DNA of 64,000 nt from Streptomyces althioticus (GCA_014649355.1 BMSW01000011.1:1-64000); one strand, 5' to 3'. Shown: positions 31,985 to 41,195, counted from the stretch's first letter. Program-made: numbers and translations. The notes: generated from the letters alone by a model not told the origin.

Positions 31985-33496
31985 GTGTCGGAACAGACGG
32001 CCGCGGCGGATTTCGCCGCGCTGCTGCGGGAGCTGAAGGACCGGTCGGGGCTCAGCTACGGGGTGCTTGCCAAGCGGCTCCACATGAGTACGTCGACCCT
32101 GCACCGGTACTGCAACGGGGACGCGGTGCCGGCCGACTACGCCCCGGTGGAGCGGCTGGCCCGGCTGTGCAAGGCGCGGCCCGGGGAACTCGTCGAGCTG
32201 CACCGGCGGTGGGTGCTGGCGGACGCGGTGCGGGGGCGGAAGGGGGCTGCCGGGGCTGCCGCCGCCGAGACGCCCTCGGGGGATGCGGGTTCGGAGCCCG
32301 GGGCTGCGGCTTCCGGGGCCGGGGCTGCGGCTTCCGAGGCCGGGGCTGCGGCTCCCGAGGCCACGCCTCCGGCGGAGGCGTCCCGGGCGGAGGCGTCCCC
32401 GGGCGACGTGCCCCCGGCCGACGTGTCCCCGGCCGAGGGGCCGCGGGCCGACGCGCCGTCGGTGGGGGCGCCCGCGGCCGCCCCGGTTGGCGCAACGAAT
32501 ACCAGCCCCTCCGGAGCGGGGGCGCGGCCGAGCGCCCTCCCGCCCGCCGACGCACCCGACAGGACGACCCCCGCCCCCGCCCGCCGCCGCACCCGTACCG
32601 CCGTCCTCGCGGGCATCGCGGTCGCCGCCGTGGCCGCCGGGGTCACCTTCGCCGTCGGTCTGCCGGGCGGTGGCGGCTCCGGTGACGACGGTGACGGCGG
32701 ACGGCACCGCCCGGTCGGCGCGGCCGGGGCGACCGCGGAGGAGAGCCCCTCGGCGTCGTCCTCGCCGTCGTCCACCGCCAGCGCCTCGCCGTCCTCCTCG
32801 GCCGAGGAGAAGAGCCCGGCCAGGACGCCGGCCGGGTCCGCGCCCGCCGGCGCCCCGGACGGCGAGGAGCGGAAGAGCGGCGTGCCGGTCACGGTGCAGG
32901 CGGCCCCGTACGCGTGGGAGAGCCCCTGCTCGCAGCGGTACCTGGTCGACAAGCCGGCGGGCGAGATGAAACCGCCGCCGGTGGAGGAGGGCGCCGCGGC
33001 CTGGGTGGCGGCGCACGGCGCGGTGTCCTCGGGGCAGCAGTACCTGAGGCTCACCGTGCAGGGCACCGGCCCCGAGACCGTGGTCGTCGACGGCCTCACC
33101 GTGCGGGTGGCGGGCAAACGGGCGCCGCTCGCCTGGAACGACTACGCCATGGCCTACCCCGGCGTGGGCTGCGGAGGCGGCGTGCAGACGCGGGCGTTCT
33201 CCGTCTCCCTGGACTCGGCGCGGCCGTCCCTGACCCCGGAGGCGGGCAACGAGGACTTCCCGTTCAAGGTCAGCGAGTCCGACCCGGAGGTGTACTACAT
33301 CACCGCCTCCGTCTCCGCGTACGACGTCGACTGGTACCTGGAGCTGAAGTGGTCCAGCGGCGACCGCAGCGGCACGCTCACCGTCGACGACGGGGGCCGG
33401 CCCTTCCGCACCAGCGGCAACAAGGGCCGTCCGGCGTACGAGTTCCCGATCGGCGGCGACGGCTGGGTGCCGGAGGGGACGACGAAGCTGGACTAG
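31985..33496 (+). CDS. Membrane-anchored XRE regulator with large extracytoplasmic domain
   Basis: A 503-residue protein in four parts: an N-terminal helix-turn-helix (about 8-70; SYGVLAKRLHMSTSTLHRYC), an Ala/Pro/Glu-rich linker (about 80-195) with 21-bp DNA repeats, one membrane helix (about 206-225; AVLAGIAVAAVAAGVTFAVG), and an outside domain with a conserved Cys pair and beta-rich sequence (LRLTVQGTGPETVVVDGLTV, EVYYITASVSAYDVDWYLEL). The topology is like RodZ, or a one-component sensor signalling from envelope to DNA. The GTG at 31985 follows ggagg. Confidence 0.85.
   Translation: MSEQTAAADFAALLRELKDRSGLSYGVLAKRLHMSTSTLHRYCNGDAVPADYAPVERLARLCKARPGELVELHRRWVLADAVRGRKGAAGAAAAETPSGDAGSEPGAAASGAGAAASEAGAAAPEATPPAEASRAEASPGDVPPADVSPAEGPRADAPSVGAPAAAPVGATNTSPSGAGARPSALPPADAPDRTTPAPARRRTRTAVLAGIAVAAVAAGVTFAVGLPGGGGSGDDGDGGRHRPVGAAGATAEESPSASSSPSSTASASPSSSAEEKSPARTPAGSAPAGAPDGEERKSGVPVTVQAAPYAWESPCSQRYLVDKPAGEMKPPPVEEGAAAWVAAHGAVSSGQQYLRLTVQGTGPETVVVDGLTVRVAGKRAPLAWNDYAMAYPGVGCGGGVQTRAFSVSLDSARPSLTPEAGNEDFPFKVSESDPEVYYITASVSAYDVDWYLELKWSSGDRSGTLTVDDGGRPFRTSGNKGRPAYEFPIGGDGWVPEGTTKLD
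32298..32360 (+). repeat. Three 21-bp tandem repeats in coding sequence
   Basis: Units at 32298-32318, 32319-32339 and 32340-32360, consensus ccggggctgcggcttccgag. They encode an Ala/Gly/Glu heptad in the cytoplasmic linker of the HTH membrane protein and probably vary in number between strains. Confidence 0.85.
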
Positions 33497-33613
33497 GACA
33501 GGCCCTCGGGGCCCGGCGCGGTGGGCGTCCGGATTCCGGAAAGGCGCGTGTAGAAGGCACGCGGTTTTCTAGGCTGCGGGGACGAGCCGTCACCCAGTCC
33601 CAGGAGCCGTGCC

Positions 33614-34828
33614 ATGACCGTCACCGAGCCGTCCGCCGCCCCCGCACCCACCCCGCGGCTCGCCGCGCGGGCCTCGGCGGTCGGCGGCTCGCCCGTACGG
33701 GACATCCTGGCGGTCACCGCACGGCCCGAGGTGATCAACTTCGCGGGCGGTCTACCGGCCCCGGAACTGTTCGACGCGGACGGCATCGCGGAGGCGTACC
33801 GCGCGGTGTTCGCCGAGACGCCGGCGCGGGCCTTGCAGTACTCCACGACCGAGGGCGAGCCGGCGCTGCGGACCGCGCTCGCCGAACGCGCCGGCGCGCG
33901 CGGGCTGGTGACCGCGCCGGACGATCTCCTCGTCACCACCGGCTCCCAGCAGGCGCTGTCCCTCCTCGCCACGGCGCTGCTCGAACCCGGCGACACGGTG
34001 CTGGTCGAAGACCCCTGCTATCTCGCGGCACTTCAGTCCTTCGGCCTGGCCGGAGCGCGGGTCCTCGCGGTGCCGGGCGACGAACACGGCCTCGACCCCG
34101 AGGCGTTGGAGGAGCTGGTGGTCCGCGAGCGGCCCAAGCTGCTCTACACCGTGCCGACGTTCCAGAACCCCACCGGCCGCACCCTCCCCGCCGCCCGCCG
34201 GGCCGCCGTCGCCGAGGTCGCCGCGCGGCGCGGACTGTGGATCGTCGAGGACGACCCGTACGGCGAACTGCGGTACGAGGGCGAGCGGGTGCCGTGGATC
34301 GCCGCCCACCCGGGCGCGGAGGACCGCACGGTGCTCCTGGGCAGCCTGTCCAAGATCATGGCGCCGGGGCTGCGGCTGGGCTGGCTGCGCGCGCCGGAGG
34401 GGATCCGCCGCGCCTGTGCCGTCGCCAAGCAGGCCGCCGACCTGCACACCCCGACCGTCAACCAACTCGCCGCCGCCCGCTATCTCGCCGACCGCGACCT
34501 GGACGCGCACGTCCGCCGCGTGGCGGGCGTCTACGGCGAGCGCCGGGACGCCATGCTGGCCGGCCTCCCCGACGCGCTCCCCGCCGGCTCGGCCTGGTCG
34601 CGTCCCGAGGGCGGCATGTTCCTCTGGGTCCGCCTGCCGTCCTCGTACGACACCACGGCCCTGCTGCCCGAGGTGGTCCGCCACGACGTGGCGTACGTCC
34701 CCGGCGCCCCCTTCCACGCGGGCACCCCCGACCGCTCCACCCTCCGCCTGTGCTTCGTCACCCAGACCCCGGAGGAGATCACGGAGGGGCTGCGGAGGCT
34801 GGGGACGGCACTGCGCGAACGGGCGTGA
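33614..34828 (+). CDS. PLP-dependent aminotransferase (aminoadipate-type)
   Basis: A 404-residue fold-type I aminotransferase without a GntR domain. It has the N-terminal NFAGGLPAPELFD, the TTGSQQALSLLA cofactor loop near 115, NPTGRTLP, the WIVEDDPYGELRY aspartate, and Schiff-base lysine K247 in GSLSKIMAPGLRLGW. It is closest in pattern to 2-aminoadipate or multi-substrate aminotransferases (LysN-like). Start ATG at 33614, with caggag upstream. Confidence 0.9.
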   Translation: MTVTEPSAAPAPTPRLAARASAVGGSPVRDILAVTARPEVINFAGGLPAPELFDADGIAEAYRAVFAETPARALQYSTTEGEPALRTALAERAGARGLVTAPDDLLVTTGSQQALSLLATALLEPGDTVLVEDPCYLAALQSFGLAGARVLAVPGDEHGLDPEALEELVVRERPKLLYTVPTFQNPTGRTLPAARRAAVAEVAARRGLWIVEDDPYGELRYEGERVPWIAAHPGAEDRTVLLGSLSKIMAPGLRLGWLRAPEGIRRACAVAKQAADLHTPTVNQLAAARYLADRDLDAHVRRVAGVYGERRDAMLAGLPDALPAGSAWSRPEGGMFLWVRLPSSYDTTALLPEVVRHDVAYVPGAPFHAGTPDRSTLRLCFVTQTPEEITEGLRRLGTALRERA

Positions 34829-34891
34829 CGGCCCGCTGTCCGGGGTGGCCGAGCGGTGGATGGCCGAGCGGTGGGTGCGGCCGGAGCGCGC

Positions 34892-35743
34892 CTAACCGGC
34901 CCGTGATCCGTCCGGCCTGACCGGGGCGTCGAAGCACTCGTGCGCGCCCGCGCCCTCGGGCCGGAAGCAGGAGCGGATGACGCTGCCCGGCCGCGCCCGT
35001 GTCATCTCGGTGTAGACGTAGGCGTCCGCGTCGGCGCTGTCCACGACCCACACCTCCCGGACCGGGCCGCCCGTGGTGACGTCCACCCGGTCCCCGATGC
35101 GTGCGCCCCACATCCTGGCCCACGCCGCCCCACACGCCTCGCTGTACCGCACCTCCACCAGCGCGCCGGTGTCCGTGCGGTAGGTGGAGACCGTCTCGGG
35201 AACGACGGTGCAGGCCATGCGGACCGGGTCCTCGCCCTCGCACGAGGCACCGTGGCAGCGAGGCGCGACGACGTACGACGTGGCCGGGTGGGTCGCCGAC
35301 AGCGGCTCACCGGGAGCGGTGTCGCGCAGGGGCGCCAGGAGCAACGCCAAAGCGACGCCTGCGGCGAGCACCACGTACGCCGAGGTCAGCGCCAGGAGTA
35401 GCTTGACCGGACTCCCCGGCGACCAGCGGGCTTTCGCGGGCGGCCCCGGCGCGACGGGCGGCGGCTGCGGCGGGGCGGGCTCAGCGGGCGCGATCACCGT
35501 CGCCCTCCCCTTCCACTCCGCCTGGGCCAGCTCCCACAGCGCCAGCAGCCGCTCCTCCGGCTCGCCGGCGGTCCGGCACAGCTCACGGACCGCCTGCCGG
35601 GGCGGCAGCGCCTTGCCGTTGACGTACCGCTCCCAGGTCGACTTGCTGTACGCGGTGGTCCTCGCCAGTGCCGCCAGGCTCAGGCCCGTACGTGCCCTCA
35701 GCGCGCGCAACTCCGTGGTCAACCGGGTGTGGGGCGTGCTCAT
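34892..35743 (-). CDS. Membrane-anchored XRE regulator with DUF2690 domain
   Basis: A 283-residue protein. A helix-turn-helix of the GLSLAALARTTAYSKSTWERYV type spans about 8-65, a proline-rich linker follows, one membrane helix lies near 118-140 (LLLALTSAYVVLAAGVALALLL), and a DUF2690 extracytoplasmic domain carries conserved cysteines (RCHGASCEGEDPVRMACTVV, EVRYSEACGAAWARMWG). It has the same architecture as the neighbouring gene. The ATG at 35743 overlaps the stop of that gene by four bases, so the two are coupled. Confidence 0.88.
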   Translation of the reverse strand: MSTPHTRLTTELRALRARTGLSLAALARTTAYSKSTWERYVNGKALPPRQAVRELCRTAGEPEERLLALWELAQAEWKGRATVIAPAEPAPPQPPPVAPGPPAKARWSPGSPVKLLLALTSAYVVLAAGVALALLLAPLRDTAPGEPLSATHPATSYVVAPRCHGASCEGEDPVRMACTVVPETVSTYRTDTGALVEVRYSEACGAAWARMWGARIGDRVDVTTGGPVREVWVVDSADADAYVYTEMTRARPGSVIRSCFRPEGAGAHECFDAPVRPDGSRAG

Positions 35744-36543
35744 GCCGCCCCCCATGTCCGCAGGGCCCGCCAGGTGTCCGGACCGACGACACCGTCCACG
35801 GTCAGACCTTCCCGGTCCTGGAACCGCCGCACCGCCCGCCGGGTCAGCGGCCCGTAGATCCCGTCGACGTCCCCCGGCGACGCTCCCGCCCGGCGCAGCA
35901 GGCACTGCGCCTCGATCACCACGGGTCCCGTGTGACCGTAGGTGGCGACGGCCCGCAGGGTGCGGCTGTGCCCCGCGTACCAACGGCCGTCGGTCCGTTC
36001 GAGCCGACAGGTGTGGAGCGACGGCAGCACGGCCGCTGGATCGGGCGTCGTCGCTCCGGCCGCGGCGACGGTGCCGGCACGGGCGGCCCTGGCGGCCTCC
36101 CGCGCCTCGGCCAGTTCGGCGGCGAGGACGAGCACCGCCGAGACGGACAGCACCAGGGCCGTCGCACCCGCCGTCAGCGCGACACGCATCGCGCGCCCGT
36201 ACGGCCACGCCGCCACGGGCGCGGGCGGATTCTGCTCCGTGGCCGGCGGTGACGCGGACGGGGAGCCTCCGTGTGTCTCCCCCCAGTGGGCCGACGCCAT
36301 CTCGTGCAGCACCAGCAGGCTGCCGGGATCGCCGCCGCACACCCGCGCCAGCGCCTCGACCGCCTCCCGGGGCGGCAGCGACCGCCCGCCGAGGTAGCGC
36401 TCCCACGACCTCGCGCTGTAGCCGGTTCTGGCGGCCACCTGGCGGGTGCTGTACTCGCTGCGGTCCTTCAGCCGGCGCAGGCGCACGATCAGGTCCCGTA
36501 CCTGTGGATGCAGTCCTGCGGGCAGCTCTCTCCCACGCGACAT
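35740..36543 (-). CDS. Membrane-anchored XRE regulator with peptidoglycan-binding domain
   Basis: A 267-residue protein. The N-terminal helix-turn-helix spans about 15-75 (RSEYSTRQVAARTGYSARSW, ERYLGGRSLPP). A membrane helix is near 118-142 (VALTAGATALVLSVSAVLVLA). The outside part ends in a PG_binding_1 domain (CLLRRAGASPGDVDGIYG, TRRAVRRFQDREGLTVDGVV). A DNA-binding head tied to a cell-wall-binding tail suggests a sensor of peptidoglycan or wall attachment. It is divergent from a secreted peptidoglycan-binding protein and coupled to the DUF2690 regulator. Confidence 0.88.
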   Translation of the reverse strand: MSRGRELPAGLHPQVRDLIVRLRRLKDRSEYSTRQVAARTGYSARSWERYLGGRSLPPREAVEALARVCGGDPGSLLVLHEMASAHWGETHGGSPSASPPATEQNPPAPVAAWPYGRAMRVALTAGATALVLSVSAVLVLAAELAEAREAARAARAGTVAAAGATTPDPAAVLPSLHTCRLERTDGRWYAGHSRTLRAVATYGHTGPVVIEAQCLLRRAGASPGDVDGIYGPLTRRAVRRFQDREGLTVDGVVGPDTWRALRTWGAA

Positions 36544-36861
36544 GAGTCCCCCGTTCGCGTTCGGGATCGCCGATCCCGGACCCCCGTGGGCCAGGTGGTC
36601 ACCCGGGCCCGCGCGACATTGTGCCCCAAGCGCCTGTGAGGACAAAGGAGTTGGCGGCGGCACCGGGCGCGGGATCCGGCCGCCGGGCGTCCCGTGGGAC
36701 CGACGGCGCGAACGACGTCCCAGCAGCTCAGCGGCCGGGACGTCCCGGATACCCGTCACTTCCGCGTCAACTGTGGCGAGGCGTCGTGCCGGCCCAGCAG
36801 TCTCGATGTGGAGCCGGCCGCGACCGGTTCCGCCCATCGCACTTCAACGGAGGGAAACGGA
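36544..36861. promoter_or_regulatory. Divergent promoter region of the wall-binding genes
   Basis: 318 bp between the XRE-peptidoglycan-binding gene (minus) and the secreted peptidoglycan-binding gene (plus). It probably carries both promoters and may be where the HTH proteins act. No ORF with coding bias. ggaggg at 36850-36855 is the ribosome binding site of the plus-strand gene. Confidence 0.45.
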
Positions 36862-37305
36862 ATGCGCGTTCTGACGAAGACGCTCGTCAGTGTCACCACC
36901 GCCATCGGGATCGCCGCCGGCGGCCTGGCGACCGCGGGCACGGCCATGGCGGCTCCCGCGACGGCCCAGGAGCGGGTGGTCACCGCGGACGCGGGCACGC
37001 TCGCCGTGGTCAACCTGGGTCTGAGTTCCGCCCAGGCCAAGAACGTGCAGCGCTGGCTGAAGGCGCACCACGGGTACACGGGAGCCATCGACGGCCAGCT
37101 GGGCGAGAACAGCTGGAAGGCGTTCCAGCGCTGCCTGAAGAAGTACTGGGGCTACACCGGCGCCATCGACGGCATCGTCGGCGGCGGGACGGTCGCGGCG
37201 CTCCAGCGTCTCCTGAAGGCCAACGGGTACTACAACGGCCCGATCGACGGCATCGCGGGCGACGGCACCAAGAAGGCGTTCGCGCAGTGGGCCAACCGGA
37301 TCTGA
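36862..37305 (+). CDS. Secreted peptidoglycan-binding protein
   Basis: A 147-residue secreted protein. A Sec signal peptide with AMA-A cleavage near residue 31 (AAGGLATAGTAMAAPA) is followed by two to three tandem peptidoglycan-binding repeats (VQRWLKAHHGYTGAIDG, FQRCLKKYWGYTGAIDGIV, LQRLLKANGYYNGPIDGIAG). It has no catalytic domain, so it is probably a wall-bound accessory or regulator of hydrolases. It is divergent from the membrane HTH protein that carries the same kind of domain. The ATG at 36862 follows ggaggg. Confidence 0.88.
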   Translation: MRVLTKTLVSVTTAIGIAAGGLATAGTAMAAPATAQERVVTADAGTLAVVNLGLSSAQAKNVQRWLKAHHGYTGAIDGQLGENSWKAFQRCLKKYWGYTGAIDGIVGGGTVAALQRLLKANGYYNGPIDGIAGDGTKKAFAQWANRI

Positions 37306-37318
37306 CACCGGACACGAC

Positions 37319-37359
37319 CGCGGCCCGTCCTCTCCCCCCGAGGGAGTGGACGGGCCGCG
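37319..37359. terminator. Terminator between convergent genes
   Basis: Perfect 12-bp stem cgcggcccgtcc / ggacgggccgcg with a 17-nt loop, between the secreted peptidoglycan-binding gene (plus) and argS (minus). Confidence 0.8.
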
Positions 37360-37381
37360 TGCCGTGCGGTGCCGGGAGGCG

Positions 37382-39139
37382 TCAGAGCCGCTCGGGCGTC
37401 CTGATGCCCAGCAGGGCCATGCCCTTGGTCAGCGTGCGGGCCGTGAGGTCGCACAGGAACAGCCGGTTCTCCACCTGCTGAGGCGAATCCGCCTTCAGCA
37501 CCGGGCACTTGTCGTAGAACGACGTGTACAGCGACGCCAGCTGGTACAAGTACGCCGTCAGCTTGTGCGGCGCGTACTCGGCCGCCGCCTCGAACACCGT
37601 GTCCCCGAACGCGTCCAAGTGCAGTCCGAGCGCCCGCTCGGCCTCGTGCAGCTCCAGCTCCGGGTGCGCGGCCGGCCGGACGTCCCCGGCCTTGCGGAGG
37701 ATCGACTGGATACGGGCGTACGCGTACTGCAGGTACACCGAGGTGTCGCCGTTGAGCGAGACCATCTGGTCCAGGTCGAACTTGTAGTCGCGGCTCGGCG
37801 ACGTCGACAGGTCCGCGTACTTCACGGCGCCGATGCCGACCTGCGCGGCCCGCTCCTGGATCTCCTCCTCGGTGAGGTCCCGCGCCTTCTCCCGCACCAC
37901 CTCGGCGGCCCGCTGCACGGCCTCGTCCAGCAGGTCCTCCAGCCGGACGGTCTCGCCCTCACGGGTCTTGAACGGCTTGCCGTCCGCGCCCAGCACCGTG
38001 CCGTAGCCCATGTTGTGCGCGGTGACGCCCTCGTTCAGCCAGCCGGCCCGGCGGGCGGTCTCGAAGACCATCTTGAAGTGCAGCGACTGCCGCACGTCCA
38101 CCACGTACAGCAGGGTCGTGGCGTCCAGGTCGAGAACCCGGTTCCGGATCGCGGTGAGGTCGGAGGCCGCGTAGCCGAAGCCGCCGTCGGCCTTCTGCAC
38201 GATCAGCGGGACCGGCTGGTCGTCCTTGCCGCGGATGTCGTCGAAGAACACCACCAGCGCGCCCTCGGAGCGCTCGGCGACGCCCATCTCCTCCAGCAGC
38301 CGCGCCGTCTCGGGCATGCCCTCGTTGTACGCGGACTCGCCGACGATCTCGTCGTCGCGGATCTCCATGTCGAGCTTCTCGAAGACCGAGTAGAAGTAGA
38401 CCTTCGACTCGTCCACGAACTGCTGCCACAGCTCGAGGGTCTCCTTGTCGCCGGACTGCAGGGCGACGACCCGCTTGCGTGCCCGCTCCTTGAACGCCTC
38501 GTCGGCGTCGAAGAGGGCCCGCGAGGCCTTGTAGACCCGGTTGAGGTTCGACATGGCCTGCTCGCCGTCGACCTCGGAGGCCGGGGCCAGCTCGCCCGGG
38601 TGCTCCATCAGGTACTGGATGAGCATGCCGAACTGGGTGCCCCAGTCGCCGATGTGGTGCCGGCCGATCGTCTTCTCGCCGGTGAAGTCGAGCATGCCGC
38701 GCAGGGCGTCGCCGATCACCGCGGACCGCAGGTGGCCGACGTGCATCTCCTTGGCCACGTTCGGCTGGGCGTAGTCGATCACCGTGGTGCCCGGGTTCGC
38801 GGCGAGGGGCACGCCGAGGCGGCCCGTGTCGTCCGCGTACCGCGCGGCCAGGTTCTCCAGGACGGCCCGGTCGGCGATCGTGATGTTGAGGAAGCCGGGG
38901 CCGGACACCTCGACGTCCTTGATCACGTCACCGGTGGTGAGGTGCGAGACGACCTCGGTGGCCAGGTCCCGCGGGTTGGCCTTCGCCTTCTTCGCCAGCG
39001 CGAGGATCCCGTTGGCCTGGAAGTCCGCCCGGTCGCTGCGTCGCAGCAGCGGGTCCGCGGACGCCTCCGGCCGGGTGGCGGAGAGGGCGGACGTGAGCTG
39101 CTTGCTGACGAGATCGGTGAGCGATGTGACCGAGGCCAT
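37382..39139 (-). CDS. argS: Arginyl-tRNA synthetase
   Basis: A 585-residue class I synthetase. The N-terminal Add-1 domain comes first (residues 1-100). The HIGH-type motif is in AKEMHVGHLRSAVIGD (about 131-146), followed by HIGDWGTQFGML, the DYKFDLDQMVSLNGDTSVYL region in place of a clear KMSKS, and the DALR anticodon-binding domain ending NRLFLCDLTARTLTKGMALL. Standard length, single copy expected. It is divergent from lysS over 254 bp. Confidence 0.97.
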   Translation of the reverse strand: MASVTSLTDLVSKQLTSALSATRPEASADPLLRRSDRADFQANGILALAKKAKANPRDLATEVVSHLTTGDVIKDVEVSGPGFLNITIADRAVLENLAARYADDTGRLGVPLAANPGTTVIDYAQPNVAKEMHVGHLRSAVIGDALRGMLDFTGEKTIGRHHIGDWGTQFGMLIQYLMEHPGELAPASEVDGEQAMSNLNRVYKASRALFDADEAFKERARKRVVALQSGDKETLELWQQFVDESKVYFYSVFEKLDMEIRDDEIVGESAYNEGMPETARLLEEMGVAERSEGALVVFFDDIRGKDDQPVPLIVQKADGGFGYAASDLTAIRNRVLDLDATTLLYVVDVRQSLHFKMVFETARRAGWLNEGVTAHNMGYGTVLGADGKPFKTREGETVRLEDLLDEAVQRAAEVVREKARDLTEEEIQERAAQVGIGAVKYADLSTSPSRDYKFDLDQMVSLNGDTSVYLQYAYARIQSILRKAGDVRPAAHPELELHEAERALGLHLDAFGDTVFEAAAEYAPHKLTAYLYQLASLYTSFYDKCPVLKADSPQQVENRLFLCDLTARTLTKGMALLGIRTPERL

Positions 39140-39393
39140 GGAGTGGGTGCCGTTCTCCTCGTGGGTTCAGATAGACACGGTCAGTATCCCACGGGGGGTG
39201 AAGCGGTTTTTCCGTGCGCGGGGGGCGCGGACGGCCCCCCGCGGGCCCTCCCGGTCCGCGCCCGAGCCGCGGCCAGGGGCCCGCCCGGGCCGGTGAAAAG
39301 GCGTTTTCGCGGTGGCCGGGGGAGCTGGGAGAATGGCACGGTCAGCCGTGCGACCGTACCGGCTGCCCGAGCAGAAAGAAGGACGTGCCGATC
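39140..39393. promoter_or_regulatory. Divergent promoter region of argS and lysS
   Basis: 254 bp, mostly very GC-rich with runs of G and C. No T-box-like leader (no conserved AGGGTGGNACCGCG motif) is visible on either strand, so neither synthetase seems T-box controlled. Confidence 0.4.
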
Positions 39394-41127
39394 GTGGCTC
39401 AGAGCACCGAGACCACCGACTGGGTCTCCCGTTTCGCGGATGAGGTCATCGAGGAGTCGGAGCGTCGGGCCCCGGGCAAACCGGTAGTCGTCGCGTCCGG
39501 TCTGTCCCCCTCGGGCCCCATCCACCTGGGCAACCTGCGCGAGGTCATGACCCCGCACCTGGTCGCCGACGAGATCCGCCGCCGCGGGCACCAGGTGCGC
39601 CACCTGATCTCCTGGGACGACTACGACCGCTACCGCAAGGTGCCGGCCGGCGTCCCCGGCGTGGACGAGACCTGGGCCGAGCACATCGGCAAGCCCCTCA
39701 CCTCGGTCCCGGCCCCGAAGGGCTCCCCGCACCCGAACTGGGCCGAGCACTTCAAGGCCGCGATGACCGAGTCGCTGGCCGAGCTGGGCGTGGAGTTCGA
39801 CGGGATCAGCCAGACGGCGCAGTACACCTCCGGCGTCTACCGCGAGCAGATCCTGCACGCCATGAAGCACCGCGGGGACATCGACGCGATCCTCGCGCAG
39901 TACCGCACCAAGAAGGCCCCGGCGAAGAAGCAGCAGCAGAAGCCGGTGGACGAGGCGGAACTGGAGGCCGCCGAGGGCTCCGGCGCCGCCGCCGAGGACG
40001 ACGGCAGCTCCGGCTCGGCCGGGTACTTCCCGTACAAGCCGTACTGCGGCAACTGCGAGAAGGACCTCACCACGGTCACGTCGTACGACGACGACTCCAC
40101 CGAGCTGACCTACTCCTGCACCTTGTGCGGCTTCTCGGAGACCGTCCGGCTCAACGAGTTCAACCGCGGCAAGCTGGTCTGGAAGGTCGACTGGCCGATG
40201 CGCTGGGCCTACGAGGGCGTCATCTTCGAGCCCAGCGGCGTCGACCACTCCTCGCCCGGCTCGTCGTTCCAGGTCGGCGGCCAGATCGTCGGGATCTTCG
40301 ACGGCAAGCAGCCGATCGGCCCGATGTACGCCTTCGTCGGCATCAGCGGCATGGCGAAGATGTCGTCCTCCAAGGGCGGCGTGCCCACCCCGGCCGACGC
40401 CCTGAAGATCATGGAGCCGCAGCTGCTGCGCTGGCTGTACGCGCGCCGCCGCCCGAACCAGTCCTTCAAGGTCGCCTTCGACCAGGAGATCCAGCGTCTC
40501 TACGACGAGTGGGACCGTCTCGAGGCCAAGGTCGCCGACGGCTCCGCGCTGCCCGCCGACGTCGCCGCGCACTCCCGCGCGGTGCGCACGGCGAGCGGTG
40601 AGCTGCCGCGCACGCCCCGCCCGCTGCCGTACCGCACGCTGGCCTCGGTGGCCGACATCACCGCCGGCCACGAGGACCAGGCGCTGCGCATCCTCAGCGA
40701 CCTCGACCCGGCGAACCCGCTGACCTCCCTCGACGAGGCCCGCCCGCGCTACGACAAGGCCGAGGCGTGGATCAACACCCACGTCCCCGCCGACCAGCGC
40801 ACCATCGTCCGCGACGAGCCCGACACCCAGCTGCTGAAGTCCCTGGACGAGCAGGCGCGGGAGTCCCTGCGGCTCCTCCTCGACGGCCTCGCCGACAACT
40901 GGTCCCTGGACGGCCTGACCCACCTCGTCTACGGCGTCCCGAAGGTCCAGGCCGGCTTCTCCGCCGACGCCACGCCCAAGGAGCTCCCCCCGGAGATCAA
41001 GACGGCCCAGCGGTCCTTCTTCGCCCTCCTCTACCAGCTCCTGGTCAGCCGCGACACGGGCCCGCGCCTGCCGACCCTGCTGCTGGCGGTGGGGCAGGAG
41101 CGGGTGCGGCACCTGCTCGGCGCGTAA
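39394..41127 (+). CDS. lysS: Lysyl-tRNA synthetase, class I
   Basis: A 577-residue class I (archaeal-type) LysRS: HIGH motif as PSGPIHLGNLRE near residue 37, a zinc-ribbon CGNCEKDL...CTLCG, and KMSKS as KMSSSKGG near 326. Between the HIGH domain and the zinc ribbon is a Lys/Gln/Glu-rich insert (about 170-205). Streptomyces usually also have a class II LysRS elsewhere. GTG at 39394 (MAQSTETTD) is chosen over GTG 39385 because gaagga is then correctly spaced. Confidence 0.95.
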   Translation: MAQSTETTDWVSRFADEVIEESERRAPGKPVVVASGLSPSGPIHLGNLREVMTPHLVADEIRRRGHQVRHLISWDDYDRYRKVPAGVPGVDETWAEHIGKPLTSVPAPKGSPHPNWAEHFKAAMTESLAELGVEFDGISQTAQYTSGVYREQILHAMKHRGDIDAILAQYRTKKAPAKKQQQKPVDEAELEAAEGSGAAAEDDGSSGSAGYFPYKPYCGNCEKDLTTVTSYDDDSTELTYSCTLCGFSETVRLNEFNRGKLVWKVDWPMRWAYEGVIFEPSGVDHSSPGSSFQVGGQIVGIFDGKQPIGPMYAFVGISGMAKMSSSKGGVPTPADALKIMEPQLLRWLYARRRPNQSFKVAFDQEIQRLYDEWDRLEAKVADGSALPADVAAHSRAVRTASGELPRTPRPLPYRTLASVADITAGHEDQALRILSDLDPANPLTSLDEARPRYDKAEAWINTHVPADQRTIVRDEPDTQLLKSLDEQARESLRLLLDGLADNWSLDGLTHLVYGVPKVQAGFSADATPKELPPEIKTAQRSFFALLYQLLVSRDTGPRLPTLLLAVGQERVRHLLGA

Positions 41128-41133
41128 CCGCTC

Positions 41134-41177
41134 GCACGACGAGGGGCCCCCGGATCACCGGGGGCCCCTCGTCGTGC
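41134..41177. terminator. Very stable terminator after lysS
   Basis: Perfect 20-bp stem gcacgacgaggggcccccgg and its complement with loop atca, seven bases after the lysS stop and 18 bases from the stop of the convergent DUF2637 gene. Confidence 0.9.
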
Positions 41178-41195
41178 CCGTGTATGTGCGCCGGG

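Noticed and set aside
39140..39393. T-box leader for argS or lysS
   Set aside because: No AGGGTGGNACCGCG-like motif or specifier hairpin seen.
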